Shown here one piece after another: positions 43,507-52,810 of a stretch of 64,000 nt of DNA; within the stretch, counting starts at the first letter, position 1, and every line of letters starts with the position of its first letter. The stretch comes from Clostridiales bacterium. GTDB taxonomy: Bacteria; Bacillota; Clostridia; Christensenellales; Borkfalkiaceae. Below the pieces are notes generated by a model, which saw nothing but the letters and a program-made list of their open reading frames with translations, was not told the origin of the DNA and ran no database searches. Made by a program: the position numbers and the translations under genes. Where the stretch lies: contig SVHH01000004.1 in NCBI GenBank assembly GCA_015055945.1, forward strand, positions 62,001-126,000, written 5' to 3'.

Positions 43507-45147
43507 ATGGTTGAAGCAACAAACTTTATCGAACAAATCATTAACGAAGAATTAGAAAGCGGAAAGGTAAACAGCGTTTACACTCGTTTTCCGCCCGAAC
43601 CTAACGGTTATCTTCATATCGGCCACGCAAAATCTCTTTGCATTAACTTCGGTATGAAAGATAAGTATAACGGTAAATGCAATCTTTTCTTTGACGACAC
43701 TAACCCGTCTAAAGAAAAAACCGAGTTCGTTGACGCTATCAAGGCGGACATCAAGTGGCTCGGCTTTACTTGGGACAAAGAAAATTACGCATCAGATTAC
43801 TTTGAAAAAATTTACGACTTTGCCGTTGAACTCATCAAAAAAGGCAAAGCGTTCGTTTGCGATATGACGCCTGAAGAAATCAGCGCAAACCGTGGTAACC
43901 TTACCACCCCTGGTAAAGAAAGCCCGTATAGAAACCGCTCTATTGAAGAAAACCTTGCGCTCTTTGCTGATATGCGCGCGGGTAAGTTTGCTGACGGCGA
44001 AAAGTGTTTGAGAGCAAAAATCGATATGGCGTCGCCCAACATCAACATGCGCGACCCCGTTATCTATAGAATTTTACGCCAAACTCACCATAGAACTGGG
44101 GATAAGTGGTGCATTTATCCTATGTACGATTACGCTCATCCTATTTGCGACTACTTGCAAGGCGTAACCCACTCACTCTGCACCTTAGAGTTTGAAGACC
44201 ACCGCCCCCTTTACGACTGGGTTGGTATTGAACTTGGTTTTTCACCAAAGCCTAGACAAATTGAGTTTGCACGCCTTAACGTAACTAATCTCGTTATGAG
44301 CAAGCGTTATCTTAAAAAACTCGTTGAAGACGGCTCTGTTGACGGTTGGGACGACCCCAGAATGCCCACCCTTACGGGTTTAAGAAACCGCGGCGTTCCC
44401 GCTGATGCGTTAAAAGATTTTTGCGCAAGAATAGGTGTAAGCAAGGCTAACTCTGAAGTTCAAATCAGTTATTTAGAAGCGTGCATCAGAGAGTACTTAA
44501 ACGCTCACGCTGAACGCGCTATGGGTGTTTTGAAACCTTTGAAGGTTACTATCACTAATTATCCCGACGGTCAAACTGAACAACTTGACTTTGAAATTAA
44601 CCCCAACGAAGAAGTTAAGCGTACCAGAAAGATTGATTTTTCTAAAAATATCTACATTGATGCTGATGACTTCTCTCTCAACCCGCCGCCCAAATACTTC
44701 CGCTTAAAGAAAGATGGTTACGTTCGCTTAAAGAGCGCGTATATCATTAAGTGTGATGAAGTTATTACCGATAAAGACGGTAACGTGGTTGAACTTTTGT
44801 GTTCTTATATTCCCGAAAGCAAGAGTGGCAACGATACTTCTGGTATTAAGTGCAAGGGCGTTATTCAATGGGTTAACGCTGACACCGCAGTTGACGTTGA
44901 ACTTCGTCAATACGGTTACCTTTTGAATGATGAAGAATATTCTGGTCAAGATTTTTCTGAACGTATGAATAAAAACAGTGTTACCATCCACCAAGGCAAG
45001 GTTGAACCCTATATCTTTGAAAACGATTACGACGCACCCTATCAACTTATGCGCACCGGTTACTTTAAGCGCTTAAACGTAAAGGGTAAAGAAATCATAA
45101 GTGAAATTGTTTCTTTAAAGGATAATTTCAATCTTAAGAACAAATAA
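43507..45147 (+). CDS. glnS: glutamine-tRNA ligase
   Basis: This class I enzyme charges tRNA-Gln directly. The 546-residue protein has PPEPNGYLHIGHAKS with the HIGH motif near 37 and the KMSKS-like VMSKRYL near 264. The C-terminal anticodon-binding beta domains (from about 345) identify it as GlnRS. Many Clostridia instead use GatCAB, so a GlnRS is worth noting. Upstream frame is open, but AAAGGAC fits the ATG at 43507. The last three sense codons and the stop form the left arm of a stem element. Confidence 0.95.
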   Translation: MVEATNFIEQIINEELESGKVNSVYTRFPPEPNGYLHIGHAKSLCINFGMKDKYNGKCNLFFDDTNPSKEKTEFVDAIKADIKWLGFTWDKENYASDYFEKIYDFAVELIKKGKAFVCDMTPEEISANRGNLTTPGKESPYRNRSIEENLALFADMRAGKFADGEKCLRAKIDMASPNINMRDPVIYRILRQTHHRTGDKWCIYPMYDYAHPICDYLQGVTHSLCTLEFEDHRPLYDWVGIELGFSPKPRQIEFARLNVTNLVMSKRYLKKLVEDGSVDGWDDPRMPTLTGLRNRGVPADALKDFCARIGVSKANSEVQISYLEACIREYLNAHAERAMGVLKPLKVTITNYPDGQTEQLDFEINPNEEVKRTRKIDFSKNIYIDADDFSLNPPPKYFRLKKDGYVRLKSAYIIKCDEVITDKDGNVVELLCSYIPESKSGNDTSGIKCKGVIQWVNADTAVDVELRQYGYLLNDEEYSGQDFSERMNKNSVTIHQGKVEPYIFENDYDAPYQLMRTGYFKRLNVKGKEIISEIVSLKDNFNLKNK

Positions 45148-45258
45148 ACTGCGCAATACTGCGTTAACTGCTTAGCGTTTTGACTTGCGAATTCCAAAAA
45201 GGTTAATCTCACCCAAAACGCGTCGCGAGCCTTGTCTTGCTTGTTTCTTTGTTCTTAA
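45134..45258 (+). repeat. stop-codon-hugging stem element, type C (C3), overlapping the end of glnS
   Basis: The left arm 45134-45149 (TTAAGAACAAATAAAC) covers the last codons and stop of glnS. The right arm 45243-45258 (GTTTCTTTGTTCTTAA) pairs at 15 of 16 positions; the only mismatch is the fixed T/C (45145/45247). The inner stem GCGTTTTG (45175-45182) pairs with CAAAACGC (45214-45221), differing from C2 with pairing kept. Confidence 0.88.
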
Positions 45259-45261
45259 TAA

Positions 45262-45384
45262 AATAAGGGCTTATATACTGCGTGATACGTGTAAAATTTG
45301 CGCTTTTATTTGGTTACGTACGGACGTACGCGCCCTGCATAAAATGCTCATTTCCCGCGTCTAACTTGTATCTAAACCCTTATT
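45262..45384 (+). repeat. stem element, type A (A3), in tandem after C3
   Basis: The arms 45262-45278 and 45368-45384 (AATAAGGGCTTATATAC with GTATCTAAACCCTTATT) pair at 15 of 17 positions. The boundaries are TATAC-TGCG and CTTG-TAT-C. The body matches A1 and A2, including the apical GTACG/CGTAC hairpin. It starts three bases after the end of C3. Confidence 0.83.
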
Positions 45385-45410
45385 GAAAAAACGTTTCTTT
45401 TTCCTTAAGA

Positions 45411-45450
45411 AAAAAATAAGGGCTTAAATACTGCGTGATACGAGTAAAAC
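45411..45450 (+). repeat. stem element fragment (type A left end, A4)
   Basis: It repeats the first part of A3 (AATAAGGGCTTAAATACTGC and on to GATACGAGTAAAAC) and then stops. The sequence just before it (GTTTCTTTTTCCTTAAG, near 45393) resembles the C3 right arm, so the region has been partly duplicated. Confidence 0.65.
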
Positions 45451-45472
45451 ACTAAAAATCAATAGGAAAATT

Positions 45473-46642
45473 ATGCTTGATTTTATTTATAACACCCCTA
45501 CTAAAGTGTTCTTTGGTAAGGACACTCATAAACAAGTAGGTAGAATTATCGCCGAATACGGTTATAAAAAAATAATGATGCAATACGGTAAAGGCAGCAT
45601 TAAAAAGAGCGGGCTTTATGACGATATTATGGCATCACTAAATGATTATGGAATTGAAGTTGTTGAAATGGGCGGCGTTGAGCCTAACCCTAAACTTTCT
45701 TTCGTGCGCGAAGCCGTTAAGGTTGCTAAGAAAGAAAAGGTTGAACTCATTTTAGCGGTTGGCGGCGGCAGTACGCTCGATTCTTGTAAGGGTACTGCGC
45801 TTGGCTCTGCAAACGAAGAAGACGTTTGGGATTTTCATATCGGCAAAGCAGTTCCTAAAGCAGCACTTCCCGTGGCTTGTATTTTAACGCATGCTGCGGC
45901 TGGGAGCGAAATGAGCAATTCAGCCGTTCTTACTAACACTGAAATCAATATGAAAAAGGGTGTTTCAACCGAGTTTAATAGATGTAAATTCGCAATTATG
46001 AACCCCGAACTAACCTACACGGTAAGTAAATATCAAACGGCGTGCGGAATAGTCGATATGATGACGCATACTTTAGAGAGATATTTTACCGTTTGCCCCG
46101 ATACCGATATTACCGATAGAATTGCTGAAGGCTTGCTTTCGTCTATTATAGAAAACGCTAAAATCGTTATGGAAAACCCTACCGATTACGATGCAAGGGC
46201 AAACATAATGTGGGCATCAAGTTTAGCGCATAACGGCTTGACTGGTTGTGGTAGAGAAAATTTACTTGCAGTTCATCAGTTAGAACACGCAGTAAGCGGT
46301 ATTTACGACAGCGTTGCACACGGCGCAGGGCTTGCCGTTTTATATCCCGAATGGGGTAAATATATGGTTAAGCATAACCCCGCTCGCTTTGCACAATTTG
46401 CGCGTAGAGTAATGGGCGTAAAGAATAGCGACGATATAACAGCGGGTATGCTAGGTATGGAAAAACTCCGCGAATTCTTTAATTCTTTGGGTATGCCGTC
46501 AAAACTTAGTGAATTCGGTATTGAAAAGGATAGTGTTGAAGAATTATCAAACGCTTGCACTCATAATAAAAGTCGCGCTGTAAAGAGTTATATTCCGCTC
46601 GACTTTGAAGTGTGCAAAGAAATTTTTAACAAATGTTTTTAA
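45473..46642 (+). CDS. iron-containing alcohol dehydrogenase (BdhA-like)
   Basis: This 389-residue type III alcohol dehydrogenase probably reduces aldehydes with NAD(P)H. The nucleotide site GGGSTLDSCKG lies near 99-109, and the metal ligands Asp and His are in GIVDMMTHTLERYF and in HQLEHAVSG...SVAHGAGLA (about 195-285). It is closest in pattern to the butanol-dehydrogenase group. The preceding GGAAAA is a weak ribosome binding site. The stop codon lies in the left arm of C4. Confidence 0.9.
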   Translation: MLDFIYNTPTKVFFGKDTHKQVGRIIAEYGYKKIMMQYGKGSIKKSGLYDDIMASLNDYGIEVVEMGGVEPNPKLSFVREAVKVAKKEKVELILAVGGGSTLDSCKGTALGSANEEDVWDFHIGKAVPKAALPVACILTHAAAGSEMSNSAVLTNTEINMKKGVSTEFNRCKFAIMNPELTYTVSKYQTACGIVDMMTHTLERYFTVCPDTDITDRIAEGLLSSIIENAKIVMENPTDYDARANIMWASSLAHNGLTGCGRENLLAVHQLEHAVSGIYDSVAHGAGLAVLYPEWGKYMVKHNPARFAQFARRVMGVKNSDDITAGMLGMEKLREFFNSLGMPSKLSEFGIEKDSVEELSNACTHNKSRAVKSYIPLDFEVCKEIFNKCF

Positions 46643-46880
46643 CCCATATTTACTGCGCATTTCTGCGTTACTGCTTAGCGTTTTGACTTGCGAATTCCAA
46701 AAAGGTTAATCTCACCCAAAATAAAAAAGGGTATCCCGAAAAAGATTTTGCGAAGCAAAAGATTTTTTGGGAAGAGGAAGAACAATTGCAAAATCTTGCA
46801 CTTTGTTTTTATCAAAGTGCTGATATTGCTTATTAGTTCTGACGAGCGAGCCTTGAACTGCTTGCAACTATGGCTTAAAA
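46637..46880 (+). repeat. stem element, type C (C4), with a central insertion
   Basis: The left arm 46637-46651 includes the dehydrogenase stop and pairs with 46866-46880 at 13 of 15 positions; the right boundary is CTTG-CAA-C. The first 75 bases match C3 closely, up to CTCACCCAAAA (about 46711-46721). A segment of about 120 bp then interrupts it, and the type C end resumes at GCGAGCCTTG (46846). The insertion contains the perfect hairpin GCACTTTG...CAAAGTGC (46798-46820). Confidence 0.75.
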
Positions 46881-46890
46881 CTTTAGGAGT

Positions 46891-46925
46891 AAACTGCGCA
46901 TTTTAAGCGTTAACTGCTTCGTGAA
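46891..46925 (+). repeat. stem element fragment (left end)
   Basis: TAAACTGCGCATTTTAAGCG followed by TTAACTGCTTCGTGAAAAC matches the left boundary and first part of type C elements, then stops near a terminator. No right half is visible. Confidence 0.6.
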
Positions 46926-46939
46926 AACAAAAATAAAAA

Positions 46940-46965
46940 CAAAAAGGCTCTGCAAGAGCCTTTTC
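46940..46965. terminator. bidirectional terminator
   Basis: AAAAAGGCTCT pairs with AGAGCCTTTT around GCA, between convergent genes. Confidence 0.85.
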
Positions 46966-47003
46966 CCATTTTTAAGTGTAAAAACTAAATATAGAAAATT
47001 CTA

Positions 47004-47675
47004 TTAAAACACTTCGCGAATTGCTAAAAGTTTGCCTGAAAAACCGTCAACGAGCAAGGCTTTTAGGTTGCCGTTGCCAGAAGCAATGCCTATATACCAG
47101 TACGGCTTATTATCCCTAACGATAACGCGTGTGTAAATCTCCGCGTTAAAATTTCCGTTTTGGTCGGTGTAGGCGGAAATTAAATCTTTTTGGTCGTTAT
47201 ATAAATGGTCGAGCGCGGTTTTGTAATCAATGGTGTTTTGGGGCAGTATGGAAGTCATTTTAACGCTTTTATTATCCGCACCGCAAACGATATTAACGGT
47301 AAAAGAAGTTTGGTTAAACTCATCAATTTCTACGCTTGCATTGAGCGCGTGGGTAACTGGGTTTAACTTAAAATCACAAGAATATTTTTGCCCGCCGTTC
47401 TCAAAGGAAAGGGTATAGGTCGCGCTTGAAGTTTCTTTGCCGACAAGTTTGAAAGTTAGTAAGTTTATTCTTTCACAAGGCACGCCGTCGTTAGTAAAAG
47501 GCGTTTCTTTAAAACCGTAATGAGCGGTAAGGGTAAAATCATCACAATCACCTTCAAAAATATTGCATCTAAGTTCGCTAACCCTATCATACAATGGGTT
47601 AACGGGCTTACAAGCAAAAAGAAAAAGAGAAAAAAGAGAGAGTAAAGCACAAACAAAAACACAAATTTTTCGCAT
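47004..47675 (-). CDS. putative lipoprotein of unknown function
   Basis: The 223-residue protein begins with a signal peptide ending in lipobox LFLFAC (Cys near 22). The mature part is beta-rich with two central cysteines and ends YIGIASGNGNLKALLVDGFSGKLLAI, which recalls a PepSY-like strand pattern. I do not assign a family. The ATG at 47684 overlaps the ribosome binding site AAAGGATGG, so the ATG at 47675 is chosen. Confidence 0.6.
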   Translation of the reverse strand: MRKICVFVCALLSLFSLFLFACKPVNPLYDRVSELRCNIFEGDCDDFTLTAHYGFKETPFTNDGVPCERINLLTFKLVGKETSSATYTLSFENGGQKYSCDFKLNPVTHALNASVEIDEFNQTSFTVNIVCGADNKSVKMTSILPQNTIDYKTALDHLYNDQKDLISAYTDQNGNFNAEIYTRVIVRDNKPYWYIGIASGNGNLKALLVDGFSGKLLAIREVF

Positions 47676-47819
47676 AAAAACCATCCTTTAAGGTAAAATT
47701 ATGAAATAAAACGAAAAGTAATTCGTAAAATGTGAAAAAAATGTCGTTAAAGTATTGATTTTTCAGTTAAACTTTGATAAAATAATAAAAATTACTTATA
47801 AAGGGAAGGGCTTTTAAAG

Positions 47820-48398
47820 TTGACTAAACTCGTTATTAAGACAATCGCAATAACGCTTGCATCTTTAATCGGCGCACTAGCAGTAACGTTCGGTGCGATG
47901 GCTCTTTTTGCCCCCAAGGCGTTGGGGGAACTTTTTGACGGCGCAGGGAATTATTCCGCGACCGTTTTCTTTTATGAAAAAGCGTATGAAAAGTCGGGTG
48001 ATATAAACGACCTAATTATTTTAGCGGATAAAATTGATATTGCAAACGATTTAGAAAATGCAAAAGATTGTTATAAAGAATTAGTTGAACATAAGGACTT
48101 TAATTCATACTGCGAAAGTAAGGGTGAAAACGCCCAAAGTGAAAAAGATTATTATATCGGTAATTACGCGTTGGCTTTGGCAAAGTCTGGTCAGTTTAGT
48201 GAAGGCTTAAGCGTAGCGTTAAACAATGCAAAAACTTCATACGGCGCGTTTAACCCGATAAGAATTTTAATTTACGAATACTTAACCGCCGATATGACGG
48301 AAAATATTACCGCAACTATTAGCGCGGTTGAAAGCATAGAAATCAGCGGCAATTATATCGATATAGATAAAGAATATTTGCAAAATTTATTAGGTTAA
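47820..48398 (+). CDS. membrane-anchored TPR-like protein, unknown function
   Basis: The 192-residue protein has one N-terminal membrane helix (about 5-30) followed by an all-helical region. YSATVFFYEKAYEKSGDINDLIILADKIDIANDLENAKDCYKEL and ALALAKSGQFSEGLSVAL look like TPR-type helical pairs. It starts with TTG at 47820 after AAGGGAAGGG; no in-frame ATG fits. It lies 41 bases before guaB but shares no evident function with it. Confidence 0.6.
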   Translation: MTKLVIKTIAITLASLIGALAVTFGAMALFAPKALGELFDGAGNYSATVFFYEKAYEKSGDINDLIILADKIDIANDLENAKDCYKELVEHKDFNSYCESKGENAQSEKDYYIGNYALALAKSGQFSEGLSVALNNAKTSYGAFNPIRILIYEYLTADMTENITATISAVESIEISGNYIDIDKEYLQNLLG

Positions 48399-48418
48399 AA
48401 ATACAATTTATATATTGA

Positions 48419-49894
<1,476 letters not shown>

Positions 49895-49910
49895 ACAAAA
49901 TAAAACAATA

Positions 49911-49947
49911 AAAACCCGCTTGTGAAACATCACAAGCGGGTTTTTTG
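49911..49947 (+). terminator. terminator after guaB
   Basis: AAAACCCGCTTGTG pairs with CACAAGCGGGTTTT, with AAACAT as loop, followed by Ts. Confidence 0.92.
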
Positions 49948-50217
49948 CTGTAAAAATTTACTAAAATTACCTTGATTTATAAAACATCCTTAAAATATCG
50001 CAATGCTTTGTTAACTTTTGCGCAACAAATAAACAACATAAAGTGATGTGTTTGAATTATATTGCGATTATATAATGTATAATAGCGATGAAAAATAATA
50101 TTTTATTGTAAAAAGGTGTACTCTTTTCTCAAATACTTTACATAGGAAAAACACCTTCAAAAGATAAAATATTAGTTATTTTAGTCGATTTGTCATATTT
50201 AAGGAGGTAAAAAAATT
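49948..50217 (+). other. long leader upstream of the 41-residue gene
   Basis: This AT-rich stretch has TATAAT-like boxes near 50070-50085 and then a large imperfect hairpin, AAGGTGT near 50116 pairing with ACACCTT near 50150. No ORF is visible. The leader of roughly 130 bases with a hairpin could carry regulation, but I recognise no known riboswitch. Confidence 0.4.
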
Positions 50218-50343
50218 ATGGCGAGAAAAGTTTACGTTGCGCCTAGCGCAACAATTGAAACTCTACTTCTCGACGTGTTGATGTTCTCAAATTATGACCA
50301 GTATGATAACGTTGGCGACGATGAGAATTGGGGAATTCAGTAA
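50218..50343 (+). CDS. 41-residue small protein of unknown function
   Basis: ATG at 50218 is preceded by AAGGAGG (50200-50206), a very strong ribosome binding site, and the frame ends at TAA 50341-50343. The product begins MARKVYVAPSATIETLLLDVLM and has an acidic, Asn/Asp-rich tail ending DDENWGIQ. The N-terminal pattern, a short basic start then Y-x-x-P and a hydrophobic stretch ending in DVL, resembles unannotated small proteins I have seen in gut anaerobes; I cannot name the family. A large secreted protein starts 17 bases later. Confidence 0.75.
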   Translation: MARKVYVAPSATIETLLLDVLMFSNYDQYDNVGDDENWGIQ

Positions 50344-50360
50344 GGGGGTATAGAGCAAAA

Positions 50361-52652
50361 ATGAAAAGTTTAACTAAAAGAAACATTGCGTTGGTTGTAC
50401 TTAGCGTAATCGTTGCACTTTGCTCACTTACCTTTGCGGCAACCGTTAAACCCGCAAGAGCAACAGAAGACGGTGCAAAACCCGAAACGCTTCAGTTTCA
50501 AGTAATGGAATCGGCACAAATTCGTATCGGTCAAAGGGCGGAAGAAGATGCAGCGTCAACTTCTGGTATTAGATTTAGAGTTAAGATGGATTATGAAACC
50601 GCAAGTTACGTAAAAGCAAATGATGGCACTGTAACTTTAGGTTTTATCATCACGCCTAAACAATTGTTTGAAGCAAGAGCAGAAGGTACTGATGAAAACG
50701 GTGCAGCGTACGGTAAAGATGATTACATTAACTCAATCTCAAACTACGTAAACAAAAAGAATGATGGAAAAGGTGTAAAGGTTGACGTAGATAAGATTTA
50801 CGTCGCTGATGCAAGTGATAAAATCACTCCGTGGGAAGGCACGCAAGATATTATCACTAAAGATGGCGAAGCATATTATGCAAACGGCGTTATACAAGGT
50901 GTTTATGAAAGTAACATTAACGTAGACTTTACTGTAATAGCATATATTTTTGACGGCACTAACTATGAATATAGCGTACCTAGTGCAGATTTTTCAAGAA
51001 GTTATACTCAAACTGCAACAAAAGCATATTTAAGTGGCAAGAACTCTCTTGAAGCAATTCAAAAAGCACAACACTTAAGCGACTTTGGTGCAGAAACTAA
51101 TCCTTTGGCAATAACCGAAGGTCAAGATTTATATAATATTTCAGAACAAGTTGCAAAGGAAAATACTTTTGAAGGCATTAAGTTTGATCTTAAAAACGAC
51201 GTAGAAGTTGACTATGACTTTGAACCCGTTGGTGAAAACTTTAAAGGTGAATTTATCAACAATGGCGAAAATGCTAAAGTTGTAAGTATTGTTAACAATA
51301 AAGGCTTAGAAAGTGTATTTGTTAATACAGTTGACAATGTTAGTTGTGTAAATAACACAAAAGTGTTTACTGCTACAGCAAAGAGTTTTGATTGGTTAAA
51401 AGTTGGTAGACAAGCGGGTGATGTATATTATGATCGTTATCTCCCAAATTCACAACTACCAACCGCTGGCAAACAAGTTGTTGAGTATGATTCTGATGGT
51501 GACGGAGCGACCGATGCTGAGCGTTTAGAAGACTATACGTTATATGGTGCAACTGATATGATTGGAGAGGGCAAGAGTTCTGCAATTGCTGCAACCCTTT
51601 CTAATGCAGACTCGTTAAGATTGAAACTTAACTATACTAAAAAAGAACTTCTTGATATGGCACCCGTATATAATGCTGAAACTGAAGTTTATGATAAGTC
51701 AACGTCACCTTACGGCACTTATAACCACGTAAAGTTTACTTATGCTCTTGTTCGCACTAATACTGTGGGTACAACACCAACCGAAAATGGTACTGAATAC
51801 ACAAGCCTTTTTGACGTATTAGCACAAGAAAAATTCTTTGCAGCACCTAAAAATGTTTCCGGTGCAAAGAAAATAGAACAAAACAAATGGCGTACTTATA
51901 TGCTTTCGATTGAAGATTTTGCAATGGCTGTAGGAAACGGTACAGACAATGCAGACGTTTTATATATTGGTGTCTTCTCTACTATGGCTGGCGGTAAGGG
52001 TGGCACTTTTGAAATATATATTTCGGATATTGAACTTGTAAACGACACTTCTACAATTTTATCTATGGAAACAAATCATTCAGAGGCTCCGATTATAACA
52101 TATCAAACCTCGCAAGTAACTGCGCCGACTTATGATGAAACTACAAATGAATGTACTGTTAAAGGTACTATGTCTATGTCTCGCACTGCCAGTTATAAAG
52201 CATCGTACTGTCATCCGTCTGAATTCCCATATGAAGGTTTTACAAATGCTGCATTTAAATATCAACTCAACAATTTATCGAATGTTTACGTAAAACTTAG
52301 ATATACCCAAGCAGAAATTAAACAACGTGCTAAGGCTTATGGATATAATGCAATTTCTCTTACTTATTTAATTCAAGGAAGTGGTTATGCTCCTGAAGGG
52401 GTTATGGCGTTAGAACATACAACGAACGCATGGAAAACCATAAAATTACCACTTGATACTTTCTGTACGTATTTTGGCGCTGTAAGCCTAAAGCCTTCTT
52501 CTGACGCTGCATTTGAACCGATTCAAGATTACGAGTTTGCAACTTCAAGTGCAATTCAAGAAGTACCTCAAGAATTAGTTCAACTTAGATGTTCAAGAAC
52601 ACATAAAATAGTTTATATGTATATTGGTAATATAAGTTTTACAAACATTTAA
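50361..52652 (+). CDS. large secreted protein with two related C-terminal domains
   Basis: The 763-residue protein has a signal peptide (about 1-35, VVLSVIVALCSLTFAAT followed by ARA). Residues about 40-235 form one region (SGIRFRVKMDYETA, LGFIITPKQLF). Two C-terminal segments share a pattern: LRLKLNYTKKELLDMAP...WRTYMLSIEDFA...LYIGVFS...IYISDIEL (about 415-560) and VYVKLRYTQAEIKQRAK...WKTIKLPLDTFC...VYMYIGNISF (about 640-763). They look like repeated beta-sandwich domains, perhaps carbohydrate-binding. The ATG at 50361 follows AGGGGG; earlier in-frame codons overlap the small gene. Confidence 0.65.
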   Translation: MKSLTKRNIALVVLSVIVALCSLTFAATVKPARATEDGAKPETLQFQVMESAQIRIGQRAEEDAASTSGIRFRVKMDYETASYVKANDGTVTLGFIITPKQLFEARAEGTDENGAAYGKDDYINSISNYVNKKNDGKGVKVDVDKIYVADASDKITPWEGTQDIITKDGEAYYANGVIQGVYESNINVDFTVIAYIFDGTNYEYSVPSADFSRSYTQTATKAYLSGKNSLEAIQKAQHLSDFGAETNPLAITEGQDLYNISEQVAKENTFEGIKFDLKNDVEVDYDFEPVGENFKGEFINNGENAKVVSIVNNKGLESVFVNTVDNVSCVNNTKVFTATAKSFDWLKVGRQAGDVYYDRYLPNSQLPTAGKQVVEYDSDGDGATDAERLEDYTLYGATDMIGEGKSSAIAATLSNADSLRLKLNYTKKELLDMAPVYNAETEVYDKSTSPYGTYNHVKFTYALVRTNTVGTTPTENGTEYTSLFDVLAQEKFFAAPKNVSGAKKIEQNKWRTYMLSIEDFAMAVGNGTDNADVLYIGVFSTMAGGKGGTFEIYISDIELVNDTSTILSMETNHSEAPIITYQTSQVTAPTYDETTNECTVKGTMSMSRTASYKASYCHPSEFPYEGFTNAAFKYQLNNLSNVYVKLRYTQAEIKQRAKAYGYNAISLTYLIQGSGYAPEGVMALEHTTNAWKTIKLPLDTFCTYFGAVSLKPSSDAAFEPIQDYEFATSSAIQEVPQELVQLRCSRTHKIVYMYIGNISFTNI

Positions 52653-52706
52653 TAGGTAAGAAACCATAAAATAAGACTATTCTTATTAAATAACGACTAA
52701 AATACA

Positions 52707-52740
52707 AAACGGACTGTCCTTTTGGACGGTCCGTTTTTGT
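52707..52740 (+). terminator. terminator after the secreted protein gene
   Basis: AACGGACTGTCC pairs with GGACGGTCCGTT (one T-G pair) around TTTT, followed by Ts. Confidence 0.9.
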
Positions 52741-52810
52741 TTTAAATTAAAAAAGGCGTGGGTATTTTTATTAAAAAAATCTTTACTAATTGTTTAAAAT
52801 ATAGTAAAAT

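Noticed and set aside
9159-46880. Integron attC sites or CRISPR repeats as the explanation for the stem elements
   Set aside because: Copies are kilobases apart in housekeeping spacers, there is no spacer-repeat array and no integron integrase, and the outer arms are gene-specific, unlike attC core sites.
9159-46880. Plain rho-independent terminators as the explanation for the stem elements
   Set aside because: The closing arms are AT-rich, the loops are 70-200 bases and conserved, and most lack a T run; real terminators in this window look quite different.
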